A DNA stretch of 64,000 nucleotides from Zeimonas arvi (GTDB lineage Bacteria; Pseudomonadota; Gammaproteobacteria; Burkholderiales; Burkholderiaceae_E): the NCBI RefSeq assembly GCF_008039575.1, contig NZ_VDUY01000006.1, positions 181,435 through 245,434 on the forward strand. The letters run 5' to 3'. The notes under the pieces were generated by a model. That model was not told where the DNA came from. It made no database searches and saw only the letters and a list, made by a program, of their open reading frames with translations. Both the position numbers and the translations under genes were made by a program. Shown here in pieces: positions 1-16,013 of this stretch. Every line of letters begins with the position of its first letter. Within the stretch, counting starts at the first letter, position 1.

Positions 1-1
1 C

Positions 2-109
2 ACGCGTGTCGCCGAGAACGAAGTGAGGCTGCGGGAACTGGTGCAGGACGCAGCCGGTGACTGGGTCCACCGCGAGACGACCTTGCAGTTGCAGGAGGGG
101 GGCAAATGA
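2..109 (+). CDS. pilP: Type IV pilus assembly lipoprotein PilP (C-terminal fragment)
   Basis: Only the last 35 codons lie in the window. The tail contains ENEVRLRELVQDAAGDW and ends LQEGGK, which matches the usual C-terminus of PilP, the inner-membrane lipoprotein that links the PilMNO platform to the PilQ secretin. Its TGA stop overlaps the pilQ ATG (ATGA), so the two genes are probably translationally coupled. The position directly before pilQ agrees with the conserved pilMNOPQ order. The identification rests on this tail and the context. Confidence 0.8.
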   Translation, partial: TRVAENEVRLRELVQDAAGDWVHRETTLQLQEGGK

Positions 110-2253
110 TTTCGATTACCGGCGGGCAGTCACGCATCCAGGGCGCTTTCGCGAGATCGGCAGGCCGCGCCTGCGCGATCCTGATGGTCTGGCTGGCCGG
201 CGCCTCCGCCGCGCTGGCCCAGTCCAACTCGATCGAATCGGTCACCAGCGCCCAGCAGGGCACCACGACCTACCTCAGGATCAACCTCAAGTCCCCGCCG
301 GCCACCGTGCCCGCGGGCTTCTCGATCTCCAGTCCGCCGCGCATCGCGCTCGACCTGGTCGACACCGCCAACGCCTCCGGCCAGAACACGATCGAGCTTC
401 CGCAGGGCGACGTTCGCAGCGTCGCCATCGTGCAGTCGGGCCAGCGCTCGCGGCTCGTGCTCAACCTCAAGCGGGCGCTGAGCCACACCACCACGATCGA
501 CGGCAATGCGCTGGTGGTGGCGCTCGAGCCGGTCACGACCGCGCCCTCCGCGGGCGCGTCGGCGAGCACCTACAGCTTCGCGAAGGCCGACACCGCGGCC
601 GGCCAGGCCTTGCGCGACGTCGACTTCCGGCGCGGCCGCGACGGCGAGGGCCGCGTGGTCGTCGAGCTCTCCGACAGCGGCGTCGGCGTCGACGTGCGCC
701 AGCAAGGCTCGACGATCGTCGTCGACTTCCTGAACACCGCGCTGCCCGACAACCTGCGCCGCCGCCTCGACGTGGGCGACTTCGGCACGCCGGTCAGCTC
801 GGTGCGCGCCTTCCAGCAAGGCGACAACGCCAGGCTGGTGATCGAGCCCACCGGCCAGTGGGAGCACAACGCCTACCAGAGCGACACGCAGTTCGTCGTC
901 GAGGTCAAGCCGGTTCGCGAGGACCCGTCGCGGCTCGCGCAGGGCTCGCAGCCGCGCTATCGCGGCGAGCGCCTGTCGCTGAACTTCCAGAACGTGGAGG
1001 TCCGCGCGCTGCTGCAGGTCATCGCCGATTTCACGAACCTGAACATCGTGACCAGCGACTCGGTGTCGGGCAGCCTCACGCTGCGCCTGAAGGACGTGCC
1101 CTGGGACCAGGCCCTGGACATCGTGCTCCAGTCCAAGGGCCTGGACATGCGCCGCAACGGCAACGTGATCATGGTCGCGCCGCGCGACGAGCTGGCGGCC
1201 AAGGAGAAGCTCGAGCTCGAGGCCCGGCAGCAGATCGCCGAGATCGAGCCGGTGCGCACCGAGACCTTCCAGCTGAACTACCAGAAGGCCGAGGAAGTCC
1301 AGAAGCTGCTCGGCAACGACAAGCAGCGCGTGCTGTCCAAGCGCGGCAGCGTGGTCATCGACCAGCGCACCAACAAGGTCTTCGTGCAGGACACGGTCTC
1401 GCGCCTCGAGGCGGTCCGCAAGGTCATCGAGCAGGTCGACGTGCCGGTGCGCCAGGTGCTGATCGAGGCCCGCATCGTCGAGGCCGACGACCGCTTCTCG
1501 CGCAACCTGGGCGCACGCTTCGGCTACAACCGGATCAACGCCAGCGCCGGCAGCTTCGCCGGCCGGGCCACGGTGTCCGGCAACCTGCAGGGCGTGGCCG
1601 ACCTGACGCCGCTGCCCACCGCGGTCAGCGCAGGCACCACGCTGCTGCCGAACGCCAACTTCGTGAATCTGCCCGCAGCGGCGATCGGCACGATCCAGCC
1701 CTCGTCCTTCGCGGTCAGCCTGTTCAATTCGGGCCTGACACGCTTCCTCAACCTGGAGATCTCGGCGCTCGAGGCCGACCAGCGGGGCAAGGTGCTGTCC
1801 AGCCCGCGGGTGCTCACCGCCGACCAGGGCACCGCGATCATCGAGCAGGGCAAGGAGATCCCGTACCAGCAGGCCACCTCGAGCGGCGCGACCGCCGTGC
1901 AGTTCAAGAAGGCGGTGCTCAAGCTCGAGGTCACGCCGCAGATCACGCCCGAGGGCAGCGTCATCATGACGGTCAAGGTGAGCCGCGACAACGCGGCGGA
2001 ACTGCTGCCCAGCGGCGTGGCGATCGACACGCGGCGGGTCGAGACCCAGGTGCTGGTCGAGAACGGCGGCACCGTGGTCATCGGCGGCATCTACGAGCAG
2101 ATCGAGCGCGACCGGGAGAACAAGGTGCCGCTGCTCGGCGACATCCCGATCCTGGGCTACGCGTTCAAGAACAAGGAGCGCCAGAACGACCGCAGCGAGC
2201 TGCTGGTCTTCCTGACCCCGCGTGTCGTGACCGACACCGCGATGGCGAGGTGA
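106..2253 (+). CDS. pilQ: Type IV pilus secretin PilQ
   Basis: A 715-residue outer-membrane secretin that forms the pore for the type IV pilus. A hydrophobic segment ending in ALAQ near residue 40 looks like a signal peptide. Two AMIN-like peptidoglycan-binding regions follow (about residues 45-150 and 190-270). An STN domain covers about 290-350 (LSLNFQNVEVRALLQVIADF), then a secretin N domain, and the secretin beta-domain covers about 530-710 (VLSSPRVLTADQG, TPQITPEGSVIM, GGIYEQ). Length is normal for PilQ. The start overlaps the pilP stop and the end overlaps the aroK start, so the gene sits in a tightly coupled pil-aro operon. Confidence 0.95.
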   Translation: MISITGGQSRIQGAFARSAGRACAILMVWLAGASAALAQSNSIESVTSAQQGTTTYLRINLKSPPATVPAGFSISSPPRIALDLVDTANASGQNTIELPQGDVRSVAIVQSGQRSRLVLNLKRALSHTTTIDGNALVVALEPVTTAPSAGASASTYSFAKADTAAGQALRDVDFRRGRDGEGRVVVELSDSGVGVDVRQQGSTIVVDFLNTALPDNLRRRLDVGDFGTPVSSVRAFQQGDNARLVIEPTGQWEHNAYQSDTQFVVEVKPVREDPSRLAQGSQPRYRGERLSLNFQNVEVRALLQVIADFTNLNIVTSDSVSGSLTLRLKDVPWDQALDIVLQSKGLDMRRNGNVIMVAPRDELAAKEKLELEARQQIAEIEPVRTETFQLNYQKAEEVQKLLGNDKQRVLSKRGSVVIDQRTNKVFVQDTVSRLEAVRKVIEQVDVPVRQVLIEARIVEADDRFSRNLGARFGYNRINASAGSFAGRATVSGNLQGVADLTPLPTAVSAGTTLLPNANFVNLPAAAIGTIQPSSFAVSLFNSGLTRFLNLEISALEADQRGKVLSSPRVLTADQGTAIIEQGKEIPYQQATSSGATAVQFKKAVLKLEVTPQITPEGSVIMTVKVSRDNAAELLPSGVAIDTRRVETQVLVENGGTVVIGGIYEQIERDRENKVPLLGDIPILGYAFKNKERQNDRSELLVFLTPRVVTDTAMAR

Positions 2254-2855
2254 GCGCGGGCGGACCGCCGGCCCCGCATCAGCCCGAAGGGGCTGTCGGG
2301 CCGCCCGGCGCGGATTCGCGCCCCATCGTGCTGGTCGGCATGATGGGCTCGGGCAAGACGACCGTCGGACGCCGGCTGGCCGCGAGGCTGGGCCGGCGTT
2401 TCGTCGATGCCGACAAGGAGCTCGAGTCGCGCTGCGGCGTGCCGATCGCCACCATCTTCGAGCTCGAGGGGGAGGACGGCTTCCGCCGCCGCGAGGCCGC
2501 GGTCATCGACGCGCTGACCCGCGAGCCGGGCATCGTGCTGGCCACCGGCGGCGGCGCGGTGCTGCTGCCCGAGAACCGGGAGCGCCTGCGCGACCGGGGC
2601 CTGGTGGTCTTCCTGCGGGCCGGCGCGGCCGAGTTGTGGCAGCGCCTCAAGCGCGACCGGGTCCGGCCGCTGCTGCGCACCGAGAACCCGCGCCAGCGGA
2701 TCGCCGACCTGCTGGCCGCCCGCGAGCCGCTCTACCGCGAGGTCGCGCACCTGACCGTCACCAGCGGGCGAGCGCCGATCGACGCGCTGGTGGCCGATAT
2801 AATCGGGCGCCTCCCCGAAGCGATGCTGCCCGACCGTGCCGAAGACTCTCCATGA
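2250..2855 (+). CDS. aroK: Shikimate kinase
   Basis: Phosphorylates shikimate with ATP in the chorismate pathway. I place the start at the GTG overlapping the pilQ stop (GTGA), giving 201 residues. The reading frame is open far upstream, but that part only shadows pilQ. The Walker A motif is [15 protein letters not shown], followed by the shikimate-binding region FVDADKELE, a GG motif in LATGGGAV, and the lid arginine in VRPLL. The roughly 25 residues before the kinase core are low in complexity, so the exact start is moderately certain. The 3' end overlaps aroB by 20 bases. Linkage to pilQ and aroB is classical in proteobacteria. Confidence 0.93.
   Translation: MSAGGPPAPHQPEGAVGPPGADSRPIVLVGMMGSGKTTVGRRLAARLGRRFVDADKELESRCGVPIATIFELEGEDGFRRREAAVIDALTREPGIVLATGGGAVLLPENRERLRDRGLVVFLRAGAAELWQRLKRDRVRPLLRTENPRQRIADLLAAREPLYREVAHLTVTSGRAPIDALVADIIGRLPEAMLPDRAEDSP
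2798..2803 (+). promoter_or_regulatory. Perfect -10 hexamer inside aroK, upstream of aroB
   Basis: TATAAT, preceded by GA, lies within the last codons of aroK, 32 bases before the aroB GTG. No convincing -35 is visible at the expected distance. In DNA this rich in G and C a perfect hexamer is uncommon, so an internal promoter giving extra aroB transcription is possible but unproven. Confidence 0.3.
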
Positions 2856-3936
2856 AATCGACGTCTCGCTCGGCGAGCGCAGTTACCCGATCCTGATCGG
2901 CGAGGGCCTGCTCGACGACTGCCCCGCGCTGCTGGCGCACGCGCGCGGCCGCCAGGTCGCGATCGTGACCAACGAGACGGTCGCGCCGCTCTTCGAGCCC
3001 CGGCTGCGCCGCGCGCTCGCCGGCGCGGCCTCGGCGCTGGTCACCGTTGCCCTGCCCGACGGCGAGGCCCACAAGGACTGGCCGTCCCTCAACCGGATCT
3101 TCGACGCGCTGCTCGCCGACCGCTTCGACCGCAACTGCCTGATCGTGGCGCTGGGCGGCGGCGTGGTGGGCGACATGGCCGGCTTTGCCGCGGCCACCTA
3201 CCAGCGCGGCGTGGACTTCGTGCAGGTGCCCACCACGCTGCTTGCGCAGGTCGATTCCTCGGTGGGCGGCAAGACCGCGATCAATCACCCGCTCGGCAAG
3301 AACATGATCGGGGCCTTCCACCAGCCGAGGCTGGTGCTGGCCGACGTGACCACGCTGCGCAGCCTGCCGCAGCGCGAGCTCTCCGCCGGGCTGGCCGAGA
3401 TGCTCAAGCACGGCGCGATCGCCGACCCCGCCTACCTGGGCGAGCTCGAGCGCGACATGGCGGCGCTGCTGGGCTGCGAGCCGGCGCCGATGGCGGCCGC
3501 GATCGCGCGCTCCTGCGAGATCAAGGCCGAGGTGGTGGCCGCCGACGAGCGCGAGGCCGATCGCCGCGCGATCCTGAACTTCGGACACACCTTCGGCCAC
3601 GCGATCGAGGCCGGCATGGGCTACGGCGCCTGGCTGCACGGCGAGGCGGTGGGCGCCGGCATGATCATGGCGGCCGAGCTCTCGCGCCGGCTCGGGATGC
3701 TCGACGCCGCGGCCTGCGGCCGGCTGCGCGAGGCGGTCGCTTCGGCGCGCTTGCCCGTGAGCGCGCCGCGCTGGCCGGCCGAGCGCTGGCTCGAGTTGAT
3801 GAGCGTGGACAAGAAGGCCGAGCAGGGCACGCCGAAGTTCGTGCTGCTCGACGGCCTGGGCAAGGCGGTGGTGCGCAAGGTGCCCGAGGCGCCGCTGCGC
3901 GAGACCTTCGAAGCCTGCGCCGCGGGCGACGCCTGA
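2836..3936 (+). CDS. aroB: 3-dehydroquinate synthase
   Basis: Converts DAHP to 3-dehydroquinate using NAD and a divalent metal. The 366-residue length is normal. The GTG start gives [19 protein letters not shown], the usual AroB opening. The NAD-binding segment [19 protein letters not shown] lies near residues 105-125. [20 protein letters not shown] follows, and the metal-binding [12 protein letters not shown] is near residue 250. It overlaps aroK by 20 bases in another frame, so it is probably co-transcribed and coupled. It ends 33 bases before the dGTPase-like gene. Confidence 0.96.
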   Translation: MPKTLHEIDVSLGERSYPILIGEGLLDDCPALLAHARGRQVAIVTNETVAPLFEPRLRRALAGAASALVTVALPDGEAHKDWPSLNRIFDALLADRFDRNCLIVALGGGVVGDMAGFAAATYQRGVDFVQVPTTLLAQVDSSVGGKTAINHPLGKNMIGAFHQPRLVLADVTTLRSLPQRELSAGLAEMLKHGAIADPAYLGELERDMAALLGCEPAPMAAAIARSCEIKAEVVAADEREADRRAILNFGHTFGHAIEAGMGYGAWLHGEAVGAGMIMAAELSRRLGMLDAAACGRLREAVASARLPVSAPRWPAERWLELMSVDKKAEQGTPKFVLLDGLGKAVVRKVPEAPLRETFEACAAGDA

Positions 3937-3969
3937 CGGAGACGGGGCGATGCCGGTTCGCTGCGGCCG

Positions 3970-5139
3970 ATGAACGCCTCCCGCGCCGACTACGCCGCCG
4001 ATCCGGCCCGCAGCCGGGGCCGGCGACATCCGGAACCGTCGTCGCCGACACGCAGCGAGTTCCAGCGCGACCGGGACCGCATCGTGCACTGCGCGGCCTT
4101 CCGCCGCCTCGAGTACAAGACCCAGGTCTTCGTCAACCACGAGGGCGACCTCTTCCGCACCCGACTCACCCACTCGATCGAGGTGGCCCAGATCGCGCGT
4201 TCGGTGAGCCGCTGCCTGCGGCTCGACGAGGACCTCGTCGAGGCGATCGCGCTGGCCCACGACCTGGGCCACACCCCCTTCGGCCACGCCGGCCAGGACG
4301 CGCTCGACGCCTGCATGAAGCCCTGGGGCGGCTTCGAGCACAACCTGCAGTCGCTGCGCGTGGTCGACGAGCTCGAACAGCGCTATGCCGCCTTCGACGG
4401 CCTGAACCTCTGCTTCGAGACCCGCGAGGGCATCCTCAAACACTGCTCGGCGGCCAACGCCCGCCGGCTGGGCGAGCTGGGCGAGCGCTTCCTCGCCCGA
4501 CGCCAGCCCTCCCTGGAAGCCCAGGTCGCGAACCTGGCCGACGAGATCGCGTACAACAACCACGACATCGACGACGGCCTGCGCTCCGGGCTGGTGCGGC
4601 TCGATGCGCTGGACTCGCTGGCGCTGTTCGGCCGCCATCGGGCCGCCGCGCAGGCCGCCCACCCGGGGCTCGACGGACGCCGCCTGGTGCACGAAACCAT
4701 CCGCAGGATGATCGACGAGCTGGTCACCGACCTGATCGGCGAGACCCGCCGGCGGATCGCAGACGCCGGCGCCCGGTCGATCGACGAGGTCCGCGCCGCG
4801 CCGCCGCTGGCCGCCTTCACCGACCGCATCCGGGCGCAATCGGCCGAGCTCAAGCGCTTCCTGTTCACGCAGCTTTACCGGCACGAGCGCGTTTCCGCGG
4901 TCATGGAGCGCGCCCGGGCCATCGTCGAGGAGTTGTTCGCCTGGTACCGGGCCGACCCCGGCCTGCTGCCCGTCGAGCATCGCGAGCGGGTCGAGGCAAT
5001 CGGCGAGCGGGCGATCGCCGACTACATCGCCGGCATGACCGATCGCTTCGCGGTGCGCGAGCATTCCCGGCTGTCCGGCGTCGACTGGTCGGATCCGGGC
5101 GCGGGGCTGCTGGGCGGAGCGAGCGAAGCGGCACCTTGA
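3970..5139 (+). CDS. dgt: dGTPase-like HD-domain triphosphohydrolase
   Basis: A 389-residue HD-superfamily protein of the dGTP triphosphohydrolase-like group, which removes triphosphate from deoxynucleotides. The metal-binding signature is visible: the histidine in [16 protein letters not shown] (about residues 57-73), the HD pair in [13 protein letters not shown] (about 94-106), and a later aspartate in [16 protein letters not shown]. The RNFRTRL-type start of the family appears as [15 protein letters not shown]. The gene follows aroB by 33 bases in the same direction, the standard betaproteobacterial order. Substrate specificity within the group cannot be read from sequence. Confidence 0.88.
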   Translation: MNASRADYAADPARSRGRRHPEPSSPTRSEFQRDRDRIVHCAAFRRLEYKTQVFVNHEGDLFRTRLTHSIEVAQIARSVSRCLRLDEDLVEAIALAHDLGHTPFGHAGQDALDACMKPWGGFEHNLQSLRVVDELEQRYAAFDGLNLCFETREGILKHCSAANARRLGELGERFLARRQPSLEAQVANLADEIAYNNHDIDDGLRSGLVRLDALDSLALFGRHRAAAQAAHPGLDGRRLVHETIRRMIDELVTDLIGETRRRIADAGARSIDEVRAAPPLAAFTDRIRAQSAELKRFLFTQLYRHERVSAVMERARAIVEELFAWYRADPGLLPVEHRERVEAIGERAIADYIAGMTDRFAVREHSRLSGVDWSDPGAGLLGGASEAAP

Positions 5140-5479
5140 CGGTGCGAACGAAGCAAACTCGCCCCAATCACGTGCGTACGCGTCGCTGATCCGCACTGAT
5201 ACGGTGCGAGACTCTCCCGACTGGGGCGCCCGAATCCGGGGCGAATCGCCCTAAGTTGTTGCACTGCAAGAAAAAATTCCAAGCCGGCATGCTTGGTGCT
5301 TATACTGCAAGGTTCGACTGCGCGCATTTGAGCTTCGGGGTGGCCGGCCGCTTCCAGCAGCCAGGTTTCCCGGGCGGGCCGGCCCCGGCAAGGCGCGCAG
5401 CAGGATTGCGCCTGCGGCGACAGTTCGGTCCTTCCGTCGTCCCCAGGCTGCCGCACAGCACGGACTCTGGAGTTCACTG
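5140..5479 (+). other. Intergenic region between dgt and gltB (gltB leader)
   Basis: No gene is supported in these 340 bases. The first part carries a small GCACC/GGTGC hairpin just after dgt, without a T-run. The middle holds the AT-richest stretch, with two dyads and a candidate promoter described separately. If that promoter is right, gltB has a leader of about 165 bases containing GGCCGGCC repeats that could pair and an AGGCGC/GCGCCT hairpin (about 5391-5413). Confidence 0.5.
5259..5306 (+). promoter_or_regulatory. Candidate gltB promoter with two dyads
   Basis: A perfect 11-base palindrome TTGCACTGCAA (5259-5269) is followed by an A-rich tract. Next comes the inverted repeat CCAAGC/GCTTGG (5279-5296, 6-base spacer) and then a -10-like TATACT at 5301-5306. 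A weak -35, TTCCAA (5277-5282), lies 18 bases before it and overlaps the second dyad. This is the layout expected of a regulated promoter with operators at and upstream of -35. Glutamate synthase operons are known to be controlled by Lrp- or LysR-type regulators, but I cannot say which protein binds here. Confidence 0.45.
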
Positions 5480-10324
<4,845 letters not shown>

Positions 10325-10379
10325 GCGGCCGCGGACAGCGTCAGCGCAGCGACAAAGACATCAGCACGGATCAAGCGAC

Positions 10380-11864
<1,485 letters not shown>

Positions 11865-11865
11865 G

Positions 11866-12843
11866 TCAGCCCCAGCGCATCGCCGCGAAGGCTTCGACGA
11901 AGCGCCCGAGGTCTTCGGGCGCCATCCTCTCGATGCCGCCGGCCGCCGCGCGGCCGGCGCCGCCGAAGCGCCGGCACAGCGCGTCGGCGCCGTCCGGGGC
12001 GGCCAGCGGCGCCCGCACGCTGGCCCACAGCGTCCCGTCGGAACGTCTCGTGAGCACCGCGTGCGCGCGCGCCGGCGCCTCGCGCGCGAGCGCGTTGGCG
12101 AGCGTGCCCGACACCCTTCTCGCCCAGGCTTCGTCGGGCAGCACCAGCACCCTGCCGGTCGGCCCGTCCCACAGGAAGGGCAGGCTCGTGGCCCGGGCCA
12201 GGTCGCGTTCACGCTGCCCGGCGATGCGCCCGGCGATCGGCTCGTGGTCGGCGAAGGCCAGCGGGTCGGCGTGGCGCAGCATCAGCCGGAACAGTTCGGC
12301 GGGCGGGATCAGCAGGTCCGTCTCGTCATCGCCGTAGGCGTTGTAGTTGATCGCGATGCCCAGCGCGCGCAGCCGCTCGCGGGCCTCGCGCGGCAGGCCG
12401 ATGGCGTCGGCGAGCCGCTCTGCAGCCGGGTCCATGTTGTCGCCCCAGGCGCCCACCGCGGCCCAGGCGCGAAAGCGGGCATCGCCGCGCTCGCCGGTCA
12501 GGAACCGGTCGACCAGCAGGCTGGTGCAGGTGCCGCTCGACAGGTCGATGCGCGCCTCCAGCCCGGGATGACGGGGGATCTCGTCCACCGCGTGGTGATC
12601 GAAGTAGCGCACGCGGGCGCCGCGCGCCAGGATCTCGTCCAGCGCCGCGCGGTTTCGCGCCATCGACAGGTCGCAGACCAGCACTTCGTCGCCGTCGCCG
12701 GCGGGCACCCGCTCGAGCAGCGCGATCTCGCGCTTCAGTCCGGTGACCAGCGTGGCCGACGCCGGATCGTGCAGGCGCCACTGCACGACCGCGCACAGCC
12801 CGTCGGCGTCGCCGTTGCAGACATCGAAGCGGCGCCCGCTCAT
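11866..12843 (-). CDS. DHH-family phosphoesterase
   Basis: A 325-residue protein with a DHH phosphoesterase domain: [16 protein letters not shown] at the N-terminus (metal-binding DADG), DLSMARN around residue 65, and DHHAVDE near residue 87. The C-terminal part has a weak DHHA1-like glycine-rich region ([14 protein letters not shown]). Members of the superfamily cut phosphodiester or pyrophosphate bonds in single-stranded DNA, nanoRNA, cyclic dinucleotides or polyphosphate, and I cannot assign the substrate. The ATG overlaps the stop of the upstream kinase gene (ATGA), so the two are probably one transcription unit. Confidence 0.8.
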   Translation of the reverse strand: MSGRRFDVCNGDADGLCAVVQWRLHDPASATLVTGLKREIALLERVPAGDGDEVLVCDLSMARNRAALDEILARGARVRYFDHHAVDEIPRHPGLEARIDLSSGTCTSLLVDRFLTGERGDARFRAWAAVGAWGDNMDPAAERLADAIGLPREARERLRALGIAINYNAYGDDETDLLIPPAELFRLMLRHADPLAFADHEPIAGRIAGQRERDLARATSLPFLWDGPTGRVLVLPDEAWARRVSGTLANALAREAPARAHAVLTRRSDGTLWASVRAPLAAPDGADALCRRFGGAGRAAAGGIERMAPEDLGRFVEAFAAMRWG

Positions 12844-14486
12844 GGCGCGCGCCTCGCCCAGTCCCCGGCGAGCGCGTCGATGTCCACCGGCCGGCCGGTG
12901 TCGACCTCGATGGCCAGGGGCCGCTCGTCGTCGCGCAACGGATCGTGGCCGGCGATCTGGCGCTCCAGCACCGCGAGGCCCGCCTCCGAGGGGTCGCCGC
13001 CGCGCAGCTCGCGCGCGCGGACCCGCTCGCGCAGCAGGTCGGCCTCGGCACGGCAATGCAGGATCGTGAAGGGCAGGCCGCGCTCGCGGGCCGCTGCGCG
13101 GAAGGCGTCGCGCTCGGGCGCTCGCAGGAAGGTCGCGTCGACGATCACCGGCCACCCTGCGTCGAGCGCGATCGTGGCCTGCGCCAGCAGCCGCGCATAG
13201 GTGCGCACGCTGTCCTCGGCCCGGTAGAGGCCGTCCCCCGGCCCGCTGCCCGATCTGGCCAGCGGACGCAGGCCGGCCAGCCGCTTGCGTTCCACGTCCG
13301 AGCGCAGGCGCAGCGCGCCGGCACGCTCGAGCAGTCGGGCCGCCAGATGGCTCTTGCCGGAGCCCGACAGCCCGTGCGTGATCAGCAGCCGCGCATCGCG
13401 CAGACGGGCCAGGCGATCGGCCAGCGCGAGGTAGTCGGGCGCCGCCGTCGGGGAGTCTGTCGGGGCGTCTGCGGAGGCGCCTGTCGGGGCGGTCGTCGGC
13501 GCGCCGCCGGCGACCTGCTGCCCGGCGCGGATCGCCGCCACCATGGCGCGCACCAGTGCCCGGTAGACCAGGTAGTAGCGCAGCACCGGCACGCCCTCGT
13601 GGTCGCCGCTGTGCGCCAGCCACGCGTCGAGGAATCGGAAGGCCAGGTCGCCGCGCGCGTGGGCCATCAGGTCCATCGCCAGGAAGGCCACTTCGCTCTG
13701 CACGTCGATCCAGCGCAGATCGGGAGCGAACTCGATGCAGTCGAAGGCCGTGACCTCCTCGCCCAGCGCCACCGCGTTGGCCAGGTGCAGGTCGCCGTGG
13801 CACTCGCGGACCTTGCCCTCGGCCCTGCGGCGGTCGAAGACCGGCCGCAGCCGCACGGCCTCGGTCTCGCACCAGGCGCGCAGCCGGACCACGCGCGGAT
13901 CGTCGAGCCGCTGCGCGAGCGAGTCGAGCACGCGCGCGGTGGCCGCCCCGACGTGGGCCGCGCTGCCGAAGCCGGCGCCCGGGGCCGCCGCCGGCACGGC
14001 TTCGTGAAAGGCCGCGATGCGCTCGGCGAGCCGGTCGAGGTCCGCGCCGTTCAGGCGCCCCGCGGCGAGGCGCTCGCTGAGCAGGGCGCCCGGCGGGAAC
14101 TCGCGCATCAGCACCGCGTGGTCGATCGGCGGGCCCTCGCCGTCGATGCGCGGTTGCTCGCGGCTTCCGCGAATCGCGACCACGTCGAGATAGAGGTCGG
14201 GGGCGAGACGCCGATTCAGCCTGAGTTCCTCGCGGCAGAACCGCTCGCGCACCTCGGCCGATCCGAAGTCGAGGAAGCCCAGCCGCACCGGCTTCTTCAG
14301 CTTCCATGCGTGCTCGCCGTCGAGCAGCACCCAGGAGATGTGCGTCTCGATGCAGCGGACCGGGCGGCCCAGCGCGGACTCGAGATGCCGGCGCAGCGCC
14401 TGCGCGAAGCCGTCGGGCGGCGCGGGCTCGTCGGCATCCTGCGAGTTGGCGTCGTGCGTGGCGGTTCTCGAATCCGTCTGCGGCAT
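12840..14486 (-). CDS. Bifunctional aminoglycoside phosphotransferase-like / P-loop kinase protein
   Basis: A 548-residue two-domain protein. The N-terminal half is like the aminoglycoside/choline phosphotransferase fold, with the catalytic-loop motif CHGDLHLANAV near residue 225 and the metal-binding FDCIEFAPDLRW after it. The C-terminal half is a P-loop kinase ([16 protein letters not shown] near residue 370). An Ala/Pro/Thr/Asp-rich linker of about 25 residues joins the halves and is coded by repetitive DNA around 13440-13500. Proteins with this pairing are widespread but have no settled function, and antibiotic resistance should not be inferred. Start chosen at the first ATG before the conserved region. 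Confidence 0.8.
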   Translation of the reverse strand: MPQTDSRTATHDANSQDADEPAPPDGFAQALRRHLESALGRPVRCIETHISWVLLDGEHAWKLKKPVRLGFLDFGSAEVRERFCREELRLNRRLAPDLYLDVVAIRGSREQPRIDGEGPPIDHAVLMREFPPGALLSERLAAGRLNGADLDRLAERIAAFHEAVPAAAPGAGFGSAAHVGAATARVLDSLAQRLDDPRVVRLRAWCETEAVRLRPVFDRRRAEGKVRECHGDLHLANAVALGEEVTAFDCIEFAPDLRWIDVQSEVAFLAMDLMAHARGDLAFRFLDAWLAHSGDHEGVPVLRYYLVYRALVRAMVAAIRAGQQVAGGAPTTAPTGASADAPTDSPTAAPDYLALADRLARLRDARLLITHGLSGSGKSHLAARLLERAGALRLRSDVERKRLAGLRPLARSGSGPGDGLYRAEDSVRTYARLLAQATIALDAGWPVIVDATFLRAPERDAFRAAARERGLPFTILHCRAEADLLRERVRARELRGGDPSEAGLAVLERQIAGHDPLRDDERPLAIEVDTGRPVDIDALAGDWARRAP

Positions 14487-14618
14487 GTCGGTCCGGTCTG
14501 CGGGCCTCGCCGATGGTGGCACACTGTCGGCACGACTGGCCAGCAGGCAAGGCGACCGGCCGCCAGGCCCGGCGCAGCGGGCCGGCGACCCCTGCCAGGA
14601 AATGGAGACACGATTCCG

Positions 14619-16013
14619 ATGACCGAGATCCACGAGCTGAGCGCCGCCGAACTGTCGAACGCCTACGCGCGCGGCGAACTGTCGCCGGTCGAGGCCGCTC
14701 GCGCGGCGCTCGAGCGCATCGAGCGCTGGGAGCCGAAGATCAACGCGATGTATCGGGTCCATCGCGACGCCGCGCTCGAGGCCGCAACCGGGTCCGAGGC
14801 GCGCTGGCGCGCCGGCAGCCCTCTGTCCGCGATCGACGGCGTGCCGGTCACGATCAAGGAGAACATCTACACCCGGGGCGACCCGGCCCCGCTGGGCACG
14901 CAGGTCACCGACCGCACGCCCAAGGCGCAGGACGCGCCGCCGGCGGTCCGCATGCGCGAGGCGGGCTGCGTGATCCTGGGCAAGACCACCATGCCCGACT
15001 TCGGCATGCTGTCGTCGGGGCGCTCGTCGATGCACGGCACCACGCGCAATCCCTGGCGCCTCGATCGCAACACCGCCGGCTCGTCCTCGGGCGCCGGCGC
15101 CGCGGGCGCGGCCGGCTACGGCCCCTTCCACATCGGCACCGACATCGGCGGCTCGATCCGGCTGCCGGCGGCGCTGTGCGGGCTGTACGGCCTCAAGCCC
15201 AGCCTCGGGCGGGTGCCGATCGACCCGCCCTACATGGGCCGGGCAGCGGGGCCGATGACCCGCAGCGTGACCGACGCCGCGCTGATGATGAACGCGCTCG
15301 CCCGGCCGGACGCGCGCGACTTCATGAGCCTGCCCTACGAACCGATGGACTACGCGGCGAACGTCGACGGGCTGTCGCCCAAGGGCCTGAGGATCGGCGT
15401 GCTGACCGACATGCGCGCCGGCCTCCCGCCCGAGCCCGAAGTGGTCGCCGCGGTCGAGTCGGCGGCGCGCGCGCTCGAGGCGGCCGGCGCGATCGTCGAG
15501 CCGGCGCCGGCCTTCCTCGCGCCCGCGATGCTCGATGGCATCTGCGCCTTCTTCGAGGCCCGCTCGCACGCCGACGTGGCCACGATGGCGCCCGAGGTCC
15601 GATCGAGGATCCTGCCCTTCATCGTGGAGTGGTGCATGCACCGGGCAAGCAACTTCACCGGCGCCGACGTGATGACTGCCTACGGCCAGGTGATGACCAT
15701 GCGCGACGCGGCGGTGCGCGCCACCGCCCGCTTCGACTTCCTGCTGATGCCGACCACGCCGGTCGTGTCCTGGGGCGCCGAGCAGCACAGCCCGAGCGAC
15801 GATCCGCACGATGCGCTGTCGCACATCGCCTTCACCGTGGCCTTCAACATGAGCGAACAGCCCGCCGCATCGGTGCCCTGGACCCACTCCGCCGACGGGC
15901 TGCCCATCGGCGTTCAGGTGGCCGGCCAGCGTTTCGACGATCTGGGGGTCCTGCGCCTGTCCCGCGCCCTCGAGCTCCTGCGCCCGCCGCTGCGCCCCTG
16001 GCCGCAGCCGTGA
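14619..16013 (+). CDS. Amidase-signature family amidase
   Basis: A 464-residue amidase with an intact Ser-cisSer-Lys triad: Lys80 in VTIKENIY, Ser155 in AGSSSGAG and the nucleophile Ser179 in GTDIGGSIRLPA. It hydrolyses an amide, but the substrate is unknown. It lacks GatB/GatC neighbours, so it is unlikely to be GatA. The start is the ATG with AGGA and GGAG just upstream. It is divergent from the kinase gene, with 132 bases between them. Its last four codons and stop lie inside the outer arm of the structured repeat that follows. Confidence 0.88.
   Translation: MTEIHELSAAELSNAYARGELSPVEAARAALERIERWEPKINAMYRVHRDAALEAATGSEARWRAGSPLSAIDGVPVTIKENIYTRGDPAPLGTQVTDRTPKAQDAPPAVRMREAGCVILGKTTMPDFGMLSSGRSSMHGTTRNPWRLDRNTAGSSSGAGAAGAAGYGPFHIGTDIGGSIRLPAALCGLYGLKPSLGRVPIDPPYMGRAAGPMTRSVTDAALMMNALARPDARDFMSLPYEPMDYAANVDGLSPKGLRIGVLTDMRAGLPPEPEVVAAVESAARALEAAGAIVEPAPAFLAPAMLDGICAFFEARSHADVATMAPEVRSRILPFIVEWCMHRASNFTGADVMTAYGQVMTMRDAAVRATARFDFLLMPTTPVVSWGAEQHSPSDDPHDALSHIAFTVAFNMSEQPAASVPWTHSADGLPIGVQVAGQRFDDLGVLRLSRALELLRPPLRPWPQP

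Noticed and set aside
57..2249. Long N-terminal extension of the aroK frame running through pilQ
   Set aside because: It is out of frame with the clear PilQ protein and lacks domains. The GTG at 2250 overlapping the pilQ stop gives a normal shikimate kinase.
12840..14486. Aminoglycoside resistance gene
   Set aside because: The phosphotransferase-like fold is fused to a P-loop kinase in a widespread family of unknown role. Nothing in its context suggests antibiotic resistance.
14619..16013. GatA subunit of the tRNA amidotransferase
   Set aside because: The amidase signature is present, but no gatB or gatC neighbours are, and the protein lacks GatA-specific context.
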